This document shows, in pieces, positions 41,357 to 52,550 of a stretch of 64,000 nt of DNA (position 1 is the stretch's first letter; each line of letters starts with the position of its first letter). The DNA is taken from NCBI GenBank assembly GCA_905221605.1, contig CAJNDS010002364.1, forward strand, positions 1 to 64,000. The letters run 5' to 3'. The notes under the pieces were generated by a model. That model saw nothing but the letters and a program-made list of their open reading frames with translations, was not told the origin of the DNA and did not search any database. The position numbers and the translations under genes are program-made. This DNA is from Symbiodinium natans. Taxonomy: Eukaryota > Sar > Dinophyceae > Suessiales > Symbiodiniaceae.

Positions 41357-41990
41357 AGGGTTTAGGGTTTAGGGTTTAGGGTTTAGGGTTTAGGGTTTAG
41401 GGTTTAGGGTTTAGGGTTTAGGGAGCTTGGGACAGCTGACTTCAGGAGGCTGGGCTCAAAAAAAGGGAGTTTGGGAGATGACTCCAGTGGCCAAAGGGAG
41501 TTTGGGAGATCCGTTTGGGGCTCTTCGGGCTTCGGCGTTGCGTCAGTTTCTGTGTACATGCAGGGTCTGAGGTTTAGTATAAAAGAAGGCCGGGTTGAAC
41601 CCTGTCGCAGAAACTATGCCTTCACCAGCCCTAAACCCCTAAACCGCCTAAACCCCTCAACCCATGGAAATTGCAATGTGGCTACGGGTTTAGGGTTTAG
41701 GGTTTAGGGTTTAGGGTTTAGGGTTTAGGGTTTAGGGTTTAGGGTTTAGGGGGGACGACGCGCTTTCCTCAGCCCTCGCTTGGAGGCGAAGAGGTCGGGG
41801 GCTCCCCGGAGGACCAAGACAGAAGAAAGTCGGCAGGGTTTAGGGTTTAGGGTTTAGGGTTTAGGGTTTAGGGTTTAGGGTTTAGGGTTTAGGGTTTAGG
41901 GTTTAGGGTTTAGGGTTTAGGGTTTAGGGTTTAGGGTTTAGGGTTTAGGGTGTAGGGTGTAGGGTGTAGGGTGCGGTGTAGGGTGTCGGG
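41357..41990. repeat. Three TTTAGGG arrays in a row, same orientation
   Basis: 41357-41424 (nine units), 41691-41750 (eight units) and 41837-41990 (about sixteen units decaying to GGGTGTA). All are G-strand on the plus strand. Confidence 0.9.
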
Positions 41991-43148
41991 ATTAAGTTGA
42001 TCGATACGGTGTCACAAGCAAGAATAACTTTCAATGGTACGATTGTAGGGTTTGCGAAAGGCATCCAACCCACCAATGCCCAAGGTTTAGGGTTTAGAGG
42101 GTTTATAGGTTTTTTAGGGTTTAGGGTTTAGGGTTTACCCAAAAGATGGCAAACAAAGGTATCAAGTCTGTGAATTCATAGGCTCGGAAGTCAAGAGGAA
42201 CCCAAACTTCGACCTCTGGTTCCTAAACCCTGAGCCCCCAAGTTCGGGTGTGGGCTTTAGGGTTTAGGGCTTAGCATCCCCAAGCCCCCGGGCCTAGACG
42301 CTAAAACCGAACTGCTCAGTTGCCAAAACACCATGCCTCCACAGCAGGTCCCCGTAAGGTCCTATCAGGCTCCGTGTTGCAGGGGGAACCCTACAGAGGA
42401 ACCCCATTTTAGAGCACGCCCCACATTCCCAAACCCGAAGCCCTCCCCACCCCCCTTCCCCCCCCCCAAAATAGGGGTTTGTTGTAACTGTGCTGTGTGG
42501 TGGCCTGCTCGCAAATAGGACATTGTCTGACTGACCTATGGGCCTTGCCTGCTTTGTACGAGAGTGAGCGCGGAAGGCCCAAGAATCCTCACACCAGGAG
42601 GGCCCTTTCAACGCTGCGCTGATGCAGAGCGGCTGCGGGGCTGTAGCCTGGAAGAGAGAGCCTAGAGTTTCGGGATTGGGGTTTCGGAGTTGTTGGTTTT
42701 TTTCGGGTTTAGGCTGTCAGGGTCAAGTCTCGAGTCTAGGGTTTAGGGCGGATTTTGGGTTTAGGGTTTAGGGTTTAGGGTTGGGGGACAAAAAGAGGGT
42801 CCAGGTGCTCTGTCATGAGTACGGTGCGTGCGGACAGCTGCGGTCCCGGCCGGTCGCAACAGGGCTTGTTGGGTTCACTGGGTTTGCGGCTTTTTGCTTC
42901 AAGGGTTTAGGGTTTAGGGTTTAGGGTGTAGGGTTTAGGGTTTAGGGCTTACGAGAAGCAGTCACACGGGTTGCTGCAAAAAGGGGCAGGAAAGGATCTC
43001 GGAGCTTGCAATCTATTCTTGGGCGTTCAGCGTCGACTTAAGAAACGCTTCACAGCTCACTCTCCGCTGCTCTGCTGTCGCGACAGCTCGGATCTCAAGA
43101 TCCACGAAGAAAACTCAAAAGAAGTTAGGGCTTCCCTTTTCCAGAGCT

Positions 43149-45293
43149 ATGACGGAGCAGCTTGCCTTGGGCTATGCCTGCTGCTTGATCGCCAGCGTCG
43201 CCTACGCGGTGAACTACTTGCCCGTGAAGAAGTATGACACGAGCGACGGGGTCTTCTTCACCTTCGCCATGTCATTGGGGATCTTGATCGTGGGCGTGCT
43301 CACGGGTTGCTAGGACCGGGGCTAGGCCCTTTTTTCCTTTTTTTAGGGTTCCCCTCATAATCCCCTTAAAACCAAAAAAGGGTACCCTTTTCATTCCTAG
43401 GTTACTCCCTGGCCTAGGTTGTTTCATGCAGCACGAGCCGTTAGTCTTCGAGCCCCTGGCTGCGGTGGGTGGGGTCATCTTCACGCTCGCAAACCTGCTG
43501 TGTCCGCTTGTGATCCAGCTGATTGGCCTGGGCCTAGGTCTGACGATCTGGGATCTCAGCAACTCGGATGCCCAGTAGTACCCTTATTCCTTTTTCTTGG
43601 GTGTTTAGGCTCCCTTCTAAACCCCCTTAAGCAAAGAAAAGAGCAGCCCTTTGTAATCCTAGGCTACTGGGCAGCTTAGATATATTATACTATCATACTA
43701 TACTTTAGATATAATATAGCAAAAAAAGGGTCCTAGGTTACTGGGCAGCCTAGGCAACATGCTCATGGGCTGGGTCACGGGGCGCTTTGGCCTCTTCGGG
43801 GTGGACAAGGCCACATCCCCCTTGGGAAGTATTTTGTTAGTTTTTGTTTATAATAATCAAACCCAAGAGGATATGAAAAATAAGATTTTATATGTTTTTG
43901 TTTGTATAAAACCCAAGATGATATTAAACATATTACCTTTATCAAGGTTCTAAAAGGGGAGTATGGAAGGAGATCTCGCAGAAGCCTCTCTTCAACTACG
44001 TCGGCTTGGCCCTGGCCTGCGTCTCATTGGTCTTCATGTACCTGGGCCATTGTTGAAAACCATCTGTGCATTTATCTGAATACTTAAACCCAACAAGGCA
44101 AGGAACAAAAAGTCATCACCCTAAACCCTAAACCCTAAACCCTAAACCCTAAACCCTAAACCCTAAACCCTAAACCCTATACCCTAAACCCTAAACCCTA
44201 AAGTGCAGGTACCTGGCCGCACGCTTTGACAAGAAGCCGAAGGAGGCCTCCGCAGACGTCGAGGCGCCGGAGGAGGGCAACTTGGTAGCCCAGTGGTTCC
44301 CATTTCCCTTTGTTTAGGGTTCAGGGTTTAGGGTTTACAATGTTAGGGTTTAGGGTTTAGGGTTTAGGGTTTAGGGTTTATAGGGTTTAGGGTTTAGGGT
44401 TTAGGGTTTAGGGTTTAGGGTTTAGGGTTTAGGGTTTAGGGTTCCCTTATAAAGCAACCAACCCAACTATGGTTACTGGGCTACCAAGGCAAGGTGGACG
44501 AGGAGAAGCAGCCTCTCCCAGAACACTCGGAGACCCAAAGCCACATGAGATTGGTGGTGGGCTCAGCTTTGGCTATGCTCGTCGGCGTCCTCCTTGGCAC
44601 GATCTTCGACCTTCCCCAGGAGCTCACGCAGGGGAAGTTCGGTCCCGACCACAGCCCTTTCGCTCTGGACTACGTCTTCAGCCACTTTCTGGGGATCTTC
44701 GTCTCGGCAGCCGTGGCCCTGCTCATCTACGTCATCGTACGACGGAGGACTACTACTTTGCTTAAGACCCCCCAAAACATGAAAGATAACACTCCCGATA
44801 AGATTACCCTTATAAGGAAGAATATATATATATATATATATATGTGTGTTTTTTTTTTTTTTGGGGGGGGGGGGGGGGGTTCTTAAGCAACTGGTAGAGG
44901 AGGAGCTTCGTGCCCCTGAAGCTGGTGCTCCCAGCCATGCTCTCGGGCATCATCTGGGCCATCGGCACGGTGGCGTGGTTCCAGGCCAACGGCGACCTGG
45001 GCTTCTCGGTGACCTATCCCATCATCAGCAGCTCCTTGGGGGTCATTGTCGAACATCGTTTTTTATACCTTCTTTTTTTATGAATACTTTTAAAACCCAA
45101 TAAGAGACAAAGATGGCCATCTTTTTTAAAATAGCACCCCATCAATGGTGCAGGTTTGCCCAGCATCCTGGCTCTCTTAATCGGCTTCTGCTTCTTTGGC
45201 GAGCTCGGGAGCTCCAAGAGTCGCGGGTTCGCACTCACAGGCGTCCTGATTCGCCTGCCGGGCGTGATCCTCATCGCTCTTTCCCGACTCTGA
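43149..45293 (+). CDS. TMEM144-family membrane transporter, 8 exons, 341 aa
   Basis: Exons: 43149-43305, 43418-43558, 43754-43809, 43970-44037, 44209-44276, 44489-44744, 44900-45039, 45154-45293. The sum is 1026 nt, giving 341 aa, close to the ~345 aa usual for TMEM144, a ten-helix drug/metabolite-transporter-like protein thought to carry sugars. Family landmarks: NYLPVKKYDTSDG (residues 22-34), FEPLAAVGG (63-71), IGLGLGLTIW (88-97), GWVTGRFGLFG (105-115), a cytosolic charged loop, ALDYVFSHFLGIF, RRSFVPLK and VTYPII. Start: ATG 43149 follows the pyrimidine-rich TTCCCTTTTCCAG by four bases, fitting a trans-splice acceptor. Donors: GT, GC, GC, GT, GC, GA and an unresolved last one. Near the last junction two solutions exist: SSSLG|LPS, or a CCCATCA repeat giving PINGAG. 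Confidence 0.85.
43306..43417 (+). mobile_element. TMEM144 intron 1, introner related to family A
   Basis: GTTGCTAGGACCGGGGC at the left and TACTCCCTGGCCTAG|GTTG at the right. AAAAAGGGTACCC and GGGTTCCCCTCATAAT lie inside, as in family A. GTTG at both edges. 112 nt. Confidence 0.8.
43559..43753 (+). mobile_element. TMEM144 intron 2, introner family A with GC donor
   Basis: GCAACTCGGATGCCCAGTAG at the left and TTACTGGGCAGCCTAG|GCAAC at the right. GCAAC at both edges. An internal ATTCCTAGGCTACTGGGCAG-type end at about 43660 shows a partial second right arm. Confidence 0.85.
43810..43969 (+). mobile_element. TMEM144 intron 3, family F element with GC donor
   Basis: GCCACATCC...GGAAG|GAGATC. 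Two T-rich TTTTTGTTTATA..AACCCAAGAGGATAT modules lie in tandem, then AAGGTTCTAAAAGGGGAG. Confidence 0.8.
44038..44208 (+). repeat. TMEM144 intron 4: CCCTAAA array with perfect 8-nt edge repeat
   Basis: GTACCTGG stands at the 5' edge (44038-44045) and again right after the acceptor (44209-44216). The intron (GT-AG, 171 nt) consists of about 80 nt of unique sequence plus eleven CCCTAAA units (44120-44202). Removing it gives FMYLAARF in frame. Confidence 0.9.
44277..44488 (+). mobile_element. TMEM144 intron 5: introner family A carrying a TTTAGGG array
   Basis: GCAACTTGGTAGCCCAGTGG at the left and GGTTACTGGGCTACCAAG|GCAAG at the right, GC donor, GCAA at both edges. The element's loop is replaced or filled by about fifteen TTTAGGG-like units (44317-44442). 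Spliced in frame EEG|KVDEEK. Confidence 0.9.
44745..44899 (+). mobile_element. TMEM144 intron 6, family N element with GA donor
   Basis: GAGGACTACTACTTTGCTTAAGACC at the left (shown in outline) and TTCTTAAGCAACTGGTAGAG|GAGGA at the right. The inverted repeat is GCTTAAGA / TCTTAAGC. GAGGA at both edges. The interior has (TA)n, T14 and G18 runs. Related ends lie at 49014-49142 and 55290-55380. Confidence 0.8.
45040..45153 (+). other. TMEM144 intron 7 (boundaries uncertain)
   Basis: GGTGCAG is the likely acceptor. The donor is unclear. CCCATCA occurs at 45018-45024 and about 45138-45144, so an intron between those repeats would also restore a family-like sequence. Confidence 0.5.
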
Positions 45294-46580
45294 GTGGGAG
45301 AACATGTGCATGAACTTGGGCATGGCCGTTCGTGTATAGTGCAGGCATGTGCCGCCTGATCCAGGTGACGTGGGGTCGCCGGATAGGTGCATCTCAACAG
45401 CTCGTCTCAGCCACAATATGCCACATTCAGCTAGACTCTGCATTGCAAACACGTGCAAGCACAAAGAATCTGTGTGCATGTGTCTGTATGTGGGTGTGGC
45501 ATATTGGCATCAAATGGGCGCCCTGTCGCGATGCACGAAGATTCCATTTTCCAGATGGTGTCAAGGGGGTGAGCTTTCCCCTTCTTCACCATTGTACAGA
45601 AAACGCTGGTCGCTTGCAATAAAAAGCCTTGGGGCCGCAGCTGGGGAAGTGCACTATCCCTGTGGATGACTCGTTGCCAAAGCTAGAGCTCCCAATAGTC
45701 TTTGTCGCCTCGGACCGATCTCCCGTTGAACTGCATGGGATGCCCTAAACCCTAAACCCTAAACCCTAAAATGATGCTTGGCGGTGCTTGCGTCAACCTT
45801 ACAGCAAATCATCGATCGGATCGTGCTGCAGCATCCAGCTGCAGTGTGTGCTGCTGACATGTCGTACAAACACCTGCGGTGACCTGCGCCCAAGGTCATG
45901 GTGGTTGATGAGGATGTATCTCCCTTCTCGAGGAGTCGGAAGCATGTCAGTTTCATGTGCTTGGTAGTCCCCCAACCCCCGCCTCCAGCCCTCATGGTAT
46001 CCCTCTCCCCTTCCAGCCTCCAGCCCCAAATTCACCACAACCACAACCATTGCATTCACCAATACTACAACAACTCCAAGCACCACAAGCGCAAGCACGA
46101 TCGCAGCGACTGCCCTTCTCAGACGGTGATGCCGCTGATCATGATGCAGGATTTGGTGCCTCTTCGAGGTGAAACGTCTGACTGATCTCAAGAAGGACCA
46201 GGTTGAGGGTTTAGGGTTAGGCTACTGCAAGCGTAGAGGTGCTCTTCTTTTTGAAGCTGCTAGGTTGTCAGACAATTCGGTAGTTGAAGTTGCAGTCGGC
46301 ATCCGCCCTGTGAGCATCACCCTGGAACCACATCACTTTACTTCGCTTCCGGCATCTGTATGCCTCCTGAAGCAATACTAACCCTGAACCCGAAACCCAA
46401 ACCCTAACGAAGAAGATGGCGTGTCGCTTGTAGAACCACTCGCATTGATTCTTGTTTGCAAAGAAGGACTTTCACTTGATCTCTTCCTGTGGGGCTATGG
46501 GCTCCAATCTACAGATGGTCGCCGAGGATGAGAAGAGGCGAGGGCAGATTCTGAGAAGCTCGCACACCTTACACTCCAGC

Positions 46581-46687
46581 TACTTGAGGGTTCATGGGTA
46601 GTTATAAGTGGGGTTATAAGCAGGGTAGCTCTGCTTCTAACCTTAGGGTGCTTATAACCCTATATAACTACTCGTGAACCTCCAAGT
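46581..46687. mobile_element. Family C inverted-repeat element
   Basis: TACTTGAGGGTTCATGGGTA at the left and ACTACTCGTGAACCTCCAAG at the right. Confidence 0.8.
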
Positions 46688-46873
46688 AGCACTGGCATCC
46701 TTCACTTTCATGAGTCATCAGGAAACAACAAACAAGATGCACCCAGCGCATGGCGCGTCACGCGTTCTCTCACACTCTCGTGATCTCTCGCCCTAAGCCC
46801 TAAACCCTTAACCCTAAACCTAAACCCCTTTGTAACTACACGGTTAACTACACCACCACCGCTTCTGGCTCCG

Positions 46874-46980
46874 ACTTGGTTCATGGGTAGTTACACGTGG
46901 TGTTATAAGCACCCTAAGAAATTGGTTAATAAGTCTAGTTACACTAGCTCTCCTTATGATAGCCCATGAACCGCCAATCA
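46874..46980. mobile_element. Family C inverted-repeat element, diverged
   Basis: ACTTGGTTCATGGGTAGTTA at the left and GATAGCCCATGAACCGCCAA at the right. It lies only 190 bp from the previous copy. Confidence 0.7.
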
Positions 46981-48547
46981 ATCCTTCCAGCTGGAGTGAA
47001 GGTGCCATGCCATGAACATTGACGTAAGCCCGATCGAACCGCAATCCGAGACTCGGAGTTGCCCATGGAGATGACATGGGCATTTTTTGTAGGCAGGCAA
47101 CAAAAATGTTTGACAATAGCGACTAGTAACTAGTAAGCTTTCGTCAGCGTAGACTCCCAACAGTAGAGGCCATGTGGAAATGCAATGAGAGCACCAAGAG
47201 CGCGCCAAGCGCTCCGGACGGCATTCCATTGGCGCTCGAAGAAAAATACCTCAAGAGCATCGCAAGAGCTCACCAAGAACACTCCAAGGACTGCCCTGAA
47301 AGAGCGACTTGGAGCCACTGGGTGCTCCAGACGTCCTCCGAGTGCTACTTTTGTACTACCAAAGTAGACTTTCCCTTCGCTGGAGCTGACTTCCTCCACG
47401 TACTACCTTGGTACTACCAAAGTTGTCCTTCGAGCCACTGAAGCTCCGGATGTCGTCCAAAAACGCCAAAAGCGACGACTGTTTCGCATTTGGCGAACCT
47501 AAGCGTCCCAAAGAGACGGCAGATTTGCATCATGTGGCGAACCCCGACATTCAAAAGCGGTGTTCCCGCGTGCGTTTCGTGTTACGCGGGCGTCGATCGT
47601 GCACCTCAATCTAGCTCTCCTTCAGTCTAGTTTAACCCCATAGTGTTGGCAGTTTGGGGAACAACTTCTCTTCTGAATGTTCCTGTGGTGGCCCGGGCCA
47701 GTCGCCACAGCACTGCTGCTGAAATGCCAACACAGCCCTTCTGGAAGTGAAATGAGTACGCACTAAAGATTAGGCCGTCGGCACCGCGGCCTAAACCCTA
47801 AACCCTCAAAAAGTAAGGTCGGTAAGATCACCACTTGTGGAGTGCCACAGGTGCTGAAAGACTTCGGGTTTTGCATTTTGGCTGGAATACCTGCCGATCA
47901 TCGCGGAGAGTTGGGGTGGAGATGTTATAGATCAAGTTCATGCATTTTGTGCGAGAAGTAGACCCTAGCTCAGAGCCCCAATATGGACGCCTAAAGCATG
48001 TGCGCAGAGATCCGACAGCCACATGGCAAATCGCACTCGACTCGTACCATGAACGCGGCCAAAACACAGCTCTTCCAGAAGCGCTGACCACCACCTGACC
48101 GTGCCTGACTGGCTCTGCGGACAGGACCAGAGGAACACAGTCATGGAGAGTGCGAAAGCAGGAATGATTGGAGAAGTGGACAGGAGAGGGAGACGGAGGG
48201 AGGTGCTGGCATTCATTTTTACCTGAAATCAGTTATTTCTAATTTCTATCAGTTACATTGCATTGTTCCGAAAGTTCTGTTTCAATTGTGTATTTATTGT
48301 TACATATATATATATATATATTATAGATAAGTATCTGTCGCTTTACACTGCGCCCAGTGGGAGGCAGATGCTTCTGGACTTCACCCGCCGCGTGGCCGAT
48401 GCGCTGTCGCATGTGTCGGCTTTTGAGGCCACCGTCGAGTGAGGGTTTGGGGTTTAGGCAGTTGCATAGCACGGGTTCAAAAGGGCTTGCGGTTCAGGGT
48501 TTAGGGTTTCAGGGTTTAGGGTGGAGCGTTTCGAATGCCTGGGAGAA

Positions 48548-48548
<1 letters not shown>

Positions 48549-48598
<50 letters not shown>

Positions 48599-48688
48599 AA
48601 GACAGACAGAGAAAGAGAGAGAGAGAGAGAGAAAGAGAGACAGAGAGAGAGAAGATGCGTGGGGGAGAGAGAGAGAGAGAGAAGAGAG
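48549..48688. repeat. (GA)n tract
   Basis: About 140 bp of GAGAGA with interspersed AAAGA and CAGA. The Arg/Glu-repeat frame across it is not a gene. Confidence 0.95.
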
Positions 48689-48864
48689 GGTAGAGGGCTT
48701 CTGAACTAGGAGAATTTAAGGTTTCTGACTTCAGGGTTTAGGTACCATCGTGACAGGTTTCAAAGCGGAAGCCCCAATTCCAAAGGCAAGTGCTCTCCCC
48801 CTTGTTATGTTGTCACCTTGCGCTGCCTGAAACCGTCTTGCCCCAAGTTTCAGGTCTGCGCTTG

Positions 48865-48963
48865 GGATGTTCCCCCTTATACTAACAGTCCTTAGTAGGA
48901 TTGAAAAAAAGGGGTACTCTAATCCCTATGAAGGACTGTTAGTATAAGGGGGAACCTCCCAAG
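48865..48963. mobile_element. Family D inverted-repeat element, well preserved
   Basis: TTGGGATGTTCCCCCTTATA with ACTAACAGTCCTTAGTAGG at the left. GAAGGACTGTTAGTATAAGG with GGGAACCTCCCAAG is at the right. The two arms pair over about 35 bp. Confidence 0.85.
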
Positions 48964-49013
48964 TCTGTTTTTGGTTTGGACTTGCATTGTCAGATGTTGA
49001 CAATGCTCTAGAG

Positions 49014-49142
49014 GTTGTGCATGGTCCCATAATACCTACTTTTTTGTGTAAGAACCCCAAAAGAAGGAAATAATCATCCCTATACTACCCTTAATATGGA
49101 AGAATATGTTTGTTTTTTCGGGGCTCTTAAGCAATTAGTAGA
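49014..49142. mobile_element. Family N element
   Basis: CCATAATACCTACTTTTTTG and AAGAACCCCAAAAGAAGG at the left. GGGGCTCTTAAGCAATTAGT is at the right. Confidence 0.55.
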
Positions 49143-49213
49143 ATACTGGTCACCCACAGTGCGTGCGCCTCGAAGATCTGGCCTGCCACGGCTGAAATGA
49201 TTCTGTGTGTTTT

Positions 49214-49290
49214 TGGGTTTAGGGTTTAGGGTTTAGGGTTTAGGGTTTAGGGTTTAGGGTTTAGGGTTTAGGGTTTAGGGTTTAGGGCAA
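49214..49290. repeat. TTTAGGG array
   Basis: Eleven perfect units. Confidence 0.95.
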
Positions 49291-49854
49291 TGAGCCCGGT
49301 TGCAAAAGGGTTTAGGGTTTAGGGTTTATGGTTTAGGGTTTAGGGTTTTATTCGTGTGACGACTAGTCTCTGAATGTTATTGTTGTTATTACCAGTAGCA
49401 TTATATTTTTCCATGACAGCCGAGCTCTGGCAAGATTGTTCCAAAAGAAAGGTGGGCCTCGTAGCCTTCCTCTTCTGATTCTTCTCTGGTGCAATTGAGT
49501 GGAAGGGGATGCTTGCGCATCGTCCTATGGTTGCTTCTGCATTGATGCTGTAGGACCCCAGACACCACTGTGCCACATCTTGCTGCGTTTAGACCCCATG
49601 TTTGGCCCATCGTGCCTCAGAGTGGCACGTTAAGGAATTTCATCATCATTATTATGACTATCATTATTTTGATTTTGTTTTTGTTATGTTATCTGCGGTT
49701 TCGCTTGATGAAGTTTAAGGGTTTTAGTTGTCAGTGTGCTCTTGTGACTTTCCGATGGAACCCGAATGCTGCAGGCCAAGTCGAGCAGCGCGGATGACAA
49801 GCTGCTTGGCCTCCGAATCAGAGTGCGGTGTCCGGTGTCTTCTGCTGGGTAGTA

Positions 49855-49966
49855 GGTGAAGGTTCATGGGTAGTCATAAGTAGGGTGATAAGTGCCCTAG
49901 ATACGGTTCTAAGTAGAGTTGGCCCACTTGGCAACCCTACTTCTAACTACCCATGAACCTCCAAGT
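49855..49966. mobile_element. Family C inverted-repeat element
   Basis: GTGAAGGTTCATGGGTAGTC at the left and AACTACCCATGAACCTCCAA at the right. Confidence 0.8.
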
Positions 49967-50842
49967 AGGTGGCCAGAACGGGCTTCAGGACAGGGTCTTG
50001 CCGGGCTCACGGGCTTGACCAAATGGGCTGATACGTTTGTGGAGCTGTGGTGCCCCTGCCTGATTGGGGCATCGTGGGGCTACGGCTTCAGAGTCTCCGG
50101 CAGCCCTTGCCCAGGTTCTTTTGAGAGTGCGAGCTTTGCTTGCAGGAAAAATTTCAACAGCACATCCCTCAGGTCAAAATGGCAAGCCAGGCTCTCGAAG
50201 ACAGAACAAGGGATGAGCAAGGGCTTAGGCTGAAGTCGCATTATCGCATCAGAGAGGCAAGCTCAATTCAATTGAGCACGTTGGGTGCTGGTGGGAGACA
50301 TCAGTATGGCAGTCTCTAGGCAAGGCATGTGTGCGGTCACAGTTCGAAATTCCACAGGGGCCAGTAGAGCATTACGCAGTCAAGCATCAGAAAGATTACT
50401 TCATGATTCAACTATGTCAGGCTAACCAGGTCCTACCACTAGCAATTTCCTGATTGTGCCACCCTACCTCACCGCCGTCCCTAACTACCAGGTTTGCAAT
50501 CTGGCACCGGGTGGCCGATCCACACATGCGGAAGATACCTTTGGCCATTGCCCGAGACGCTTGGCGGTTTGCATTAACTTCCTTTCCTACACATTCGAGT
50601 GGGAGAGTTGGGACGTAAGGGAGAACTTGCGTCATAGTTGCTGCTCAGTGGCTGGACCACCCAGCGTTTCGGGATGGGTGGTATTTTCATGTAGCTGACC
50701 ATAGATTCAAAGCTGTAGACTGATAATTTGGGCCGATACACAGTAGTTGGGCATTTGAAGCGAAAGGGTTCCTAGGATACCGGGGGACCCAGTTGGGGAC
50801 CTCTGAGACCAACAGCTCCAGGGCTGTCCTGTCCTGCTTGGA

Positions 50843-50980
50843 CTTGGAGGTTCATGGGTACTTATAGGGTTTCGGGTTTAGGGGTCGGGGTATAGGGTTT
50901 AGGGCTAGGGTGTAGGGTTTAGGGTTTAGGGTTTAGGGTTGAGGGTTTAGGGTTTGGGGTTTGGGGTTTAGGGTTTACAT
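50843..50980. repeat. Family C left end running into a TTTAGGG array
   Basis: ACTTGGAGGTTCATGGGTAC then TTATAGGGTTTCGGGTTTAGG: only the left ~28 bp of family C is present. An irregular G-strand array replaces the rest. Confidence 0.75.
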
Positions 50981-52165
50981 CAGGGTATAGAGGGCGCTGC
51001 CAAGGTGCGACGTGTGGCAGCTTTCATCGCTCTGCATGACGTTGGAGCTTTGTGGGTTTAGAGCGTTGGCTTGTGCAGCTTATGTGTGTGTGTGTGTGCC
51101 AAGGAGCGGAAGCTCTTCAATCCCAACTCGTTCAAGCGGTTTGTTCCTTGGCTGGAGCACAAACAACGCGGGGCAGCCGGGCTATCTTGCTCCTTGTACT
51201 AGTCATGTTCAGGATCATGATGATGGTGATCATCATCATCCACTATTCGTCCTGTGGTTAGTATGGTTGGTATGATTGCTGCGGTTGGTTGTTGTGACCC
51301 TAAACCCTAAACCCTTAAACCTCAACCGTTGCTCTTGTTGTTGCCGTTGCTATGGAACCTCGTCCGACATCCATCTGCCCGAGGGGCCCTGCCTCAGCCC
51401 TCGGAGCTCCTAAGTCCCAAGGCTGTGTTTAGGGTTTCGGGTTTGGGGTCTGGGGTTTAGGGTTTAAGGGCTTAGGGTTTAAGGGGTTAAGGGGTTCATG
51501 GCTTCAGCAACGCCTTGACTTTGGGACATGCTTCGGAGCATGACTTTTTTCACTGCATCATGCTTGGAGCAAGTTGCTGCTGCAGGCAAAGAAGAGGCTC
51601 TGCTAATGACAGCTCGGCACCGGTATACCAGGCAACATGTATTCGAAATTACCTCACCCACCTAGGCAAGCGGCGGTGAGTTTAAAAGTTGGGTGTAGCG
51701 TCGCATGGCACCTTAAACCGCGCAGCCTGCACATGCCTGCACATCCGGCGCGAAGGACACCACCATTCGCAGCTTGCTGGCAGCGCCCCTCTTTCAAACC
51801 AGCCTGCAGGAGGAGGCAGGGGGGGCTCCAGGGCTTTCTGGGGTTCAGAGTTTTCAATGGCCATCGTTTAGGAGTGTCACGGGTTTCTCCCACAGCCCAG
51901 GCCTCTTCTGTAGAGCAACCGACTCTCCTGCCAAATTCTTTTCAGCATGTAGGACTGCTAGCTTGATGATAGAAGTGCTTCAGGGGTACGAACTTCTTAG
52001 CCCTTGCGCGGTGATTTGGGCCCTAGGCTGCGTGCCATACCATTCCATGTTTCTTTGGTATGTGGTGATTTCTCTAAATAATGGTCCTTTTGAGGATCCT
52101 TATTATAAGGCAGGCCCTCTTTTTTTCGTTACCCAAAACGGGACCACGATTTAGAGAACTCACCA

Positions 52166-52275
52166 TACTATAGGGGTCGGAACAATTACTAATAGAATTC
52201 CTCTAGGGTCCCTTTGTAAATATACTATAAAACCCTCCAAAACCCTGTTCTAATTATTCAGGCCCCTATGTTACT
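52166..52275. mobile_element. Family G inverted-repeat element
   Basis: CTATAGGGGTCGGAACAATT at the left and TAATTATTCAGGCCCCTATG at the right. A diverged family E-like piece (52080-52140) lies just before it. Confidence 0.8.
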
Positions 52276-52450
52276 TCAACCCTAAACCCTAAACTCTAAG
52301 CCCTAAGCCCTAAACCCTAAACCCTAAACCCTAAGCCCTAAACCCTAAACCCTAAACCCTGACCCGAAACTGCGGCCAGGATGCGGCCAGCGCGCTCCGC
52401 TTCTCGGATCGCTGAGATGTTGCGGAGTATTTGGTGGCGCCCTACTTGCT

Positions 52451-52550
52451 GTTGGCTAGTAGGGAAAGGGGGAATGAGGTAACCTATACTATATATATAT
52501 GTATTTATCTAGATATAGGGCCCTATTTCCCTCATTCCCTGCTAACCAAC
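52451..52550. mobile_element. Family K inverted-repeat element
   Basis: GTTGGCTAGTAGGGAAAGGG, GGAATGAGG at the left. CCCTCATTCCCTGCTAACCA is at the right. A second copy is at 58064-58159, and a right-end remnant TTCATTCCCTACTAGCCG is at about 56972. Confidence 0.7.

Larger units (their letters stand above)
40822..43148. other. Downstream of DUF4419 gene: arrays and one family E element
   Basis: Arrays at 41357-41424, 41691-41750, 41837-41990 (the last decays to GGGTGTA), 42118-42137, 42742-42783 and 42901-42950. A direct repeat AAAGGGAGTTTGGGAGAT lies at about 41463 and 41494. C/G runs lie near 42440-42470. Plus-strand sequence 42975-43148 is open and probably 5' leader or a preceding exon of the TMEM144-like gene. 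I see no other gene. Confidence 0.5.

Noticed and set aside
48521-48709. Arg/Glu repeat protein
   Set aside because: Translation of a (GA)n tract.
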